64,000 nucleotides of DNA from Paranoxybacillus sp035645275 (GTDB lineage Bacteria; Bacillota; Bacilli; Bacillales; Anoxybacillaceae), in NCBI GenBank assembly GCA_035645275.1, contig DASQMX010000005.1:1-64000 (forward strand), given 5' to 3'. A program made the translations under genes and the position numbers. The notes below the pieces were generated by a model. That model had not been told where the DNA came from. It saw only the letters and a list, made by a program, of their open reading frames with translations, and did not search any database. Below are positions 62,598-64,000 of the stretch, piece after piece. The number at the start of each line of letters is the position of its first letter. Position 1 is the first letter of the stretch.

Positions 62598-62898
62598 ATG
62601 ATGATATCGAAGACGCAAGAAGACTTGGATTTGAAGTCATTACATGAAAGAAGTTCGAAAAATTGGGTTTGAAGAAGTAATGAGAAGAATTCACCGTCGT
62701 GTTGGCAACAAACCTGTTTTTGTCTCTTATGATATTGATTTTGTTGATCCGCCCTACAACAGAGGAGAAATTACAGCCGTATTGGCTTCTTCTATTATTT
62801 ATGAAATGATCACCCTTGTTGCATTAAAGAAAAAAGGACACAACTACATAGACGATCTAACGAACAAAAAACACAAATCTAGACTACTGTCATTGTAA
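62598..62898 (+). pseudogene. Broken ureohydrolase (agmatinase/guanidinobutyrase type)
   Basis: An intact AGGAGG and ATG at 62598 lead, out of frame, into DIEDARRLGFEVIT, which is normally about two thirds along a ureohydrolase. A missing base near 62643 then shifts to EVRKIGFEEVMRRIHRRVG and PVFVSYDIDFVDPPYNRG, where SYDIDFVDP is the metal-binding motif of the family. About 200 N-terminal codons are deleted and the tail is degenerate. With gabT and aldehyde dehydrogenases nearby, the former enzyme was probably guanidinobutyrase, giving GABA and urea. Confidence 0.68.
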
Positions 62899-63131
62899 GC
62901 GACATGCCAGCTTAGCGACGCTTTGAATGATGCTTATCCATTAACCTCACTTAACAATTGGTTACTAAAGGAAAAAGCTTTGTTGGTTTCACTAATTACG
63001 CACGTGTAATCATTATCAAACAGAACTCCTGTAAAAAATAAATTTCAACATTAACAGTGAAATCTATTCATGTATACAACAGCATTCTCCCAGTATAGAA
63101 TCTTAACATCAAAATCAAGGAAGTGAAGAGT

Positions 63132-64000
63132 ATGCAAGTTAACAAACATCTATACATTAATGGAAAATGGTATATAGGAGAAGGAGTAAGAAGACAAATC
63201 ATCAATCCCTCCGACGAAACAGTTATTACCGAGATCAATGAAGCTTCGAAAAAACAAACATATGCTGCAGTAGAAGCCGCTAGCTATGCATTGCAAAATA
63301 CAGATTGGGCATTCAATGTTACAAAGCGTGTAGCCGCACTTCATCAGTTAGCAGATTTACTAGAGCAATCAGCTGAAGAGTTTGCGTATATAGAAACTTT
63401 AAATACAGGAAAACCCATTCGCGAGTCACGCCTTGATGTAAGCGATTCCATCCATTGCCTTCGTTATTACGCTGATTTTGTCAAAAACCGTACCTTATGG
63501 GAAAAAGAAATGCACGATGGAACAACAAGTAGAGTTTTTGAGGAACCGATTGGTGTCTGTGCGTTAATTGTTCCTTGGAACTTCCCTCTTCTTCTAGGAA
63601 CATGGAAAATCGCTCCTGCTCTTGCAGCTGGAAATACGATCATTTTTAAACCTTCGGAATTAACACCGTTATCCTTAATCAATTTTACAAAACTAATCGA
63701 GGCATCCGATATCCCTCCTGGAGTATTTAACCTTGTACTGGGCGGAGGCTATCCTGTCGGAGAAACACTTATTACCCATCCTCATGTTGATAAAGTTTCA
63801 TTTACTGGCGGAACGGAAACAGGTCGGTGGATTAACCAGCAATGCGCGAATCACTTCAAGCGTGTCTCTCTTGAACTTGGTGGAAAATCACCGCTCATTG
63901 TCCTTGAGGATGCAGAGCTTGATATCGCTGTGGAATGGGCGATTTTCAGCTCGTTTTTTAACCAAGGTGAGGTTTGTGTTGCTTCTTCAAGAATCCTCGT
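63132..64000 (+). CDS. Aldehyde dehydrogenase (partial, runs off the window)
   Basis: The first 289 codons of an aldehyde dehydrogenase: LYINGKWYIGEGVRRQIINP, VCALIVPWNFPLLLGTWKIA, FTGGTETGRW, VSLELGGKSPLIV (Glu) and FFNQGEVCVASSRI (catalytic Cys). The pattern fits betaine- or gamma-amino/guanidinobutyraldehyde dehydrogenases. ATG 63132 follows AAGGAAGTG. It is the second plus-strand gene after the ureohydrolase relic, so it likely belongs to a guanidinobutyrate or polyamine pathway. Confidence 0.85.
   Translation, partial: MQVNKHLYINGKWYIGEGVRRQIINPSDETVITEINEASKKQTYAAVEAASYALQNTDWAFNVTKRVAALHQLADLLEQSAEEFAYIETLNTGKPIRESRLDVSDSIHCLRYYADFVKNRTLWEKEMHDGTTSRVFEEPIGVCALIVPWNFPLLLGTWKIAPALAAGNTIIFKPSELTPLSLINFTKLIEASDIPPGVFNLVLGGGYPVGETLITHPHVDKVSFTGGTETGRWINQQCANHFKRVSLELGGKSPLIVLEDAELDIAVEWAIFSSFFNQGEVCVASSRIL

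Overview
The window looks like chromosomal DNA of an endospore-forming, low-GC Gram-positive bacterium of the Bacillaceae, plausibly a thermophilic Geobacillus/Parageobacillus/Anoxybacillus-like lineage. The evidence is strong AGGAGG-type ribosome binding sites, a CotS-type spore coat gene, phosphosulfolactate synthase (a spore sulfolactate gene), HemAT, a 633-residue sqhC-type terpenoid cyclase, yppC, an S-box riboswitch and sigma-54 promoters. The species call is inference; no rRNA or tRNA gene was seen.

Layout. 0-5 kb: a partial CotS gene, a YmaF-like protein, NUDIX and GNAT genes, gene relics and two solo IS200/IS605-like hairpins. 5-11 kb: a sulfur-flavoured block with comA (phosphosulfolactate synthase) overlapping a histidine phosphatase, a cysC relic, a YitE-like and a YitG-like membrane protein and a TauE/SafE exporter. 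12-15 kb: a SAM riboswitch followed by metNIQ. 15-21 kb: a LysM/NlpC endopeptidase, a trpB relic, small membrane proteins, two GrpB paralogues and a pterin dehydratase. 21-24 kb: the late corrin genes cobQ and cobB/cbiA.

24-31 kb holds the most interesting locus: a seven-gene minus-strand operon with a substrate-binding lipoprotein, two permeases, two ATPases, a MATE exporter and a nicotianamine synthase-like enzyme. A near-consensus Zur box lies just downstream of its promoter. It resembles the staphylopine (cnt) system but has no recognisable opine dehydrogenase or histidine racemase, so it may make, export and re-import an undescribed nicotianamine-like zincophore.

31-42 kb: housekeeping and accessory genes (DCC thiol oxidoreductase, SRAP, HemAT, EamA, SIR2 deacylase, fructosamine kinase, tetraprenyl-beta-curcumene cyclase-like protein, yppC). 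42-57 kb: a reductive pyrimidine catabolism region with beta-ureidopropionase, PreT/PreA dihydropyrimidine dehydrogenase, dihydropyrimidinase, NCS1 permease, two small unknown proteins, a PucR regulator, a beta-alanine aminotransferase and a malonate-semialdehyde dehydrogenase. Together these would take uracil to acetyl-CoA. A TnpB-related relic with a highly structured 3' flank interrupts the operon, and a cre site lies upstream. 57-64 kb: a lactate permease, then a GABA/guanidinobutyrate region with gabT and an aldehyde dehydrogenase on the minus strand. Facing them are a broken ureohydrolase gene and another aldehyde dehydrogenase that runs off the window. Two sigma-54 promoters point away from each other between the two arms.

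Three copies of a 113-119 bp perfect-hairpin MITE-like repeat and three copies of a 60 bp IS-end-like hairpin are scattered through the window, with several relic genes next to them.
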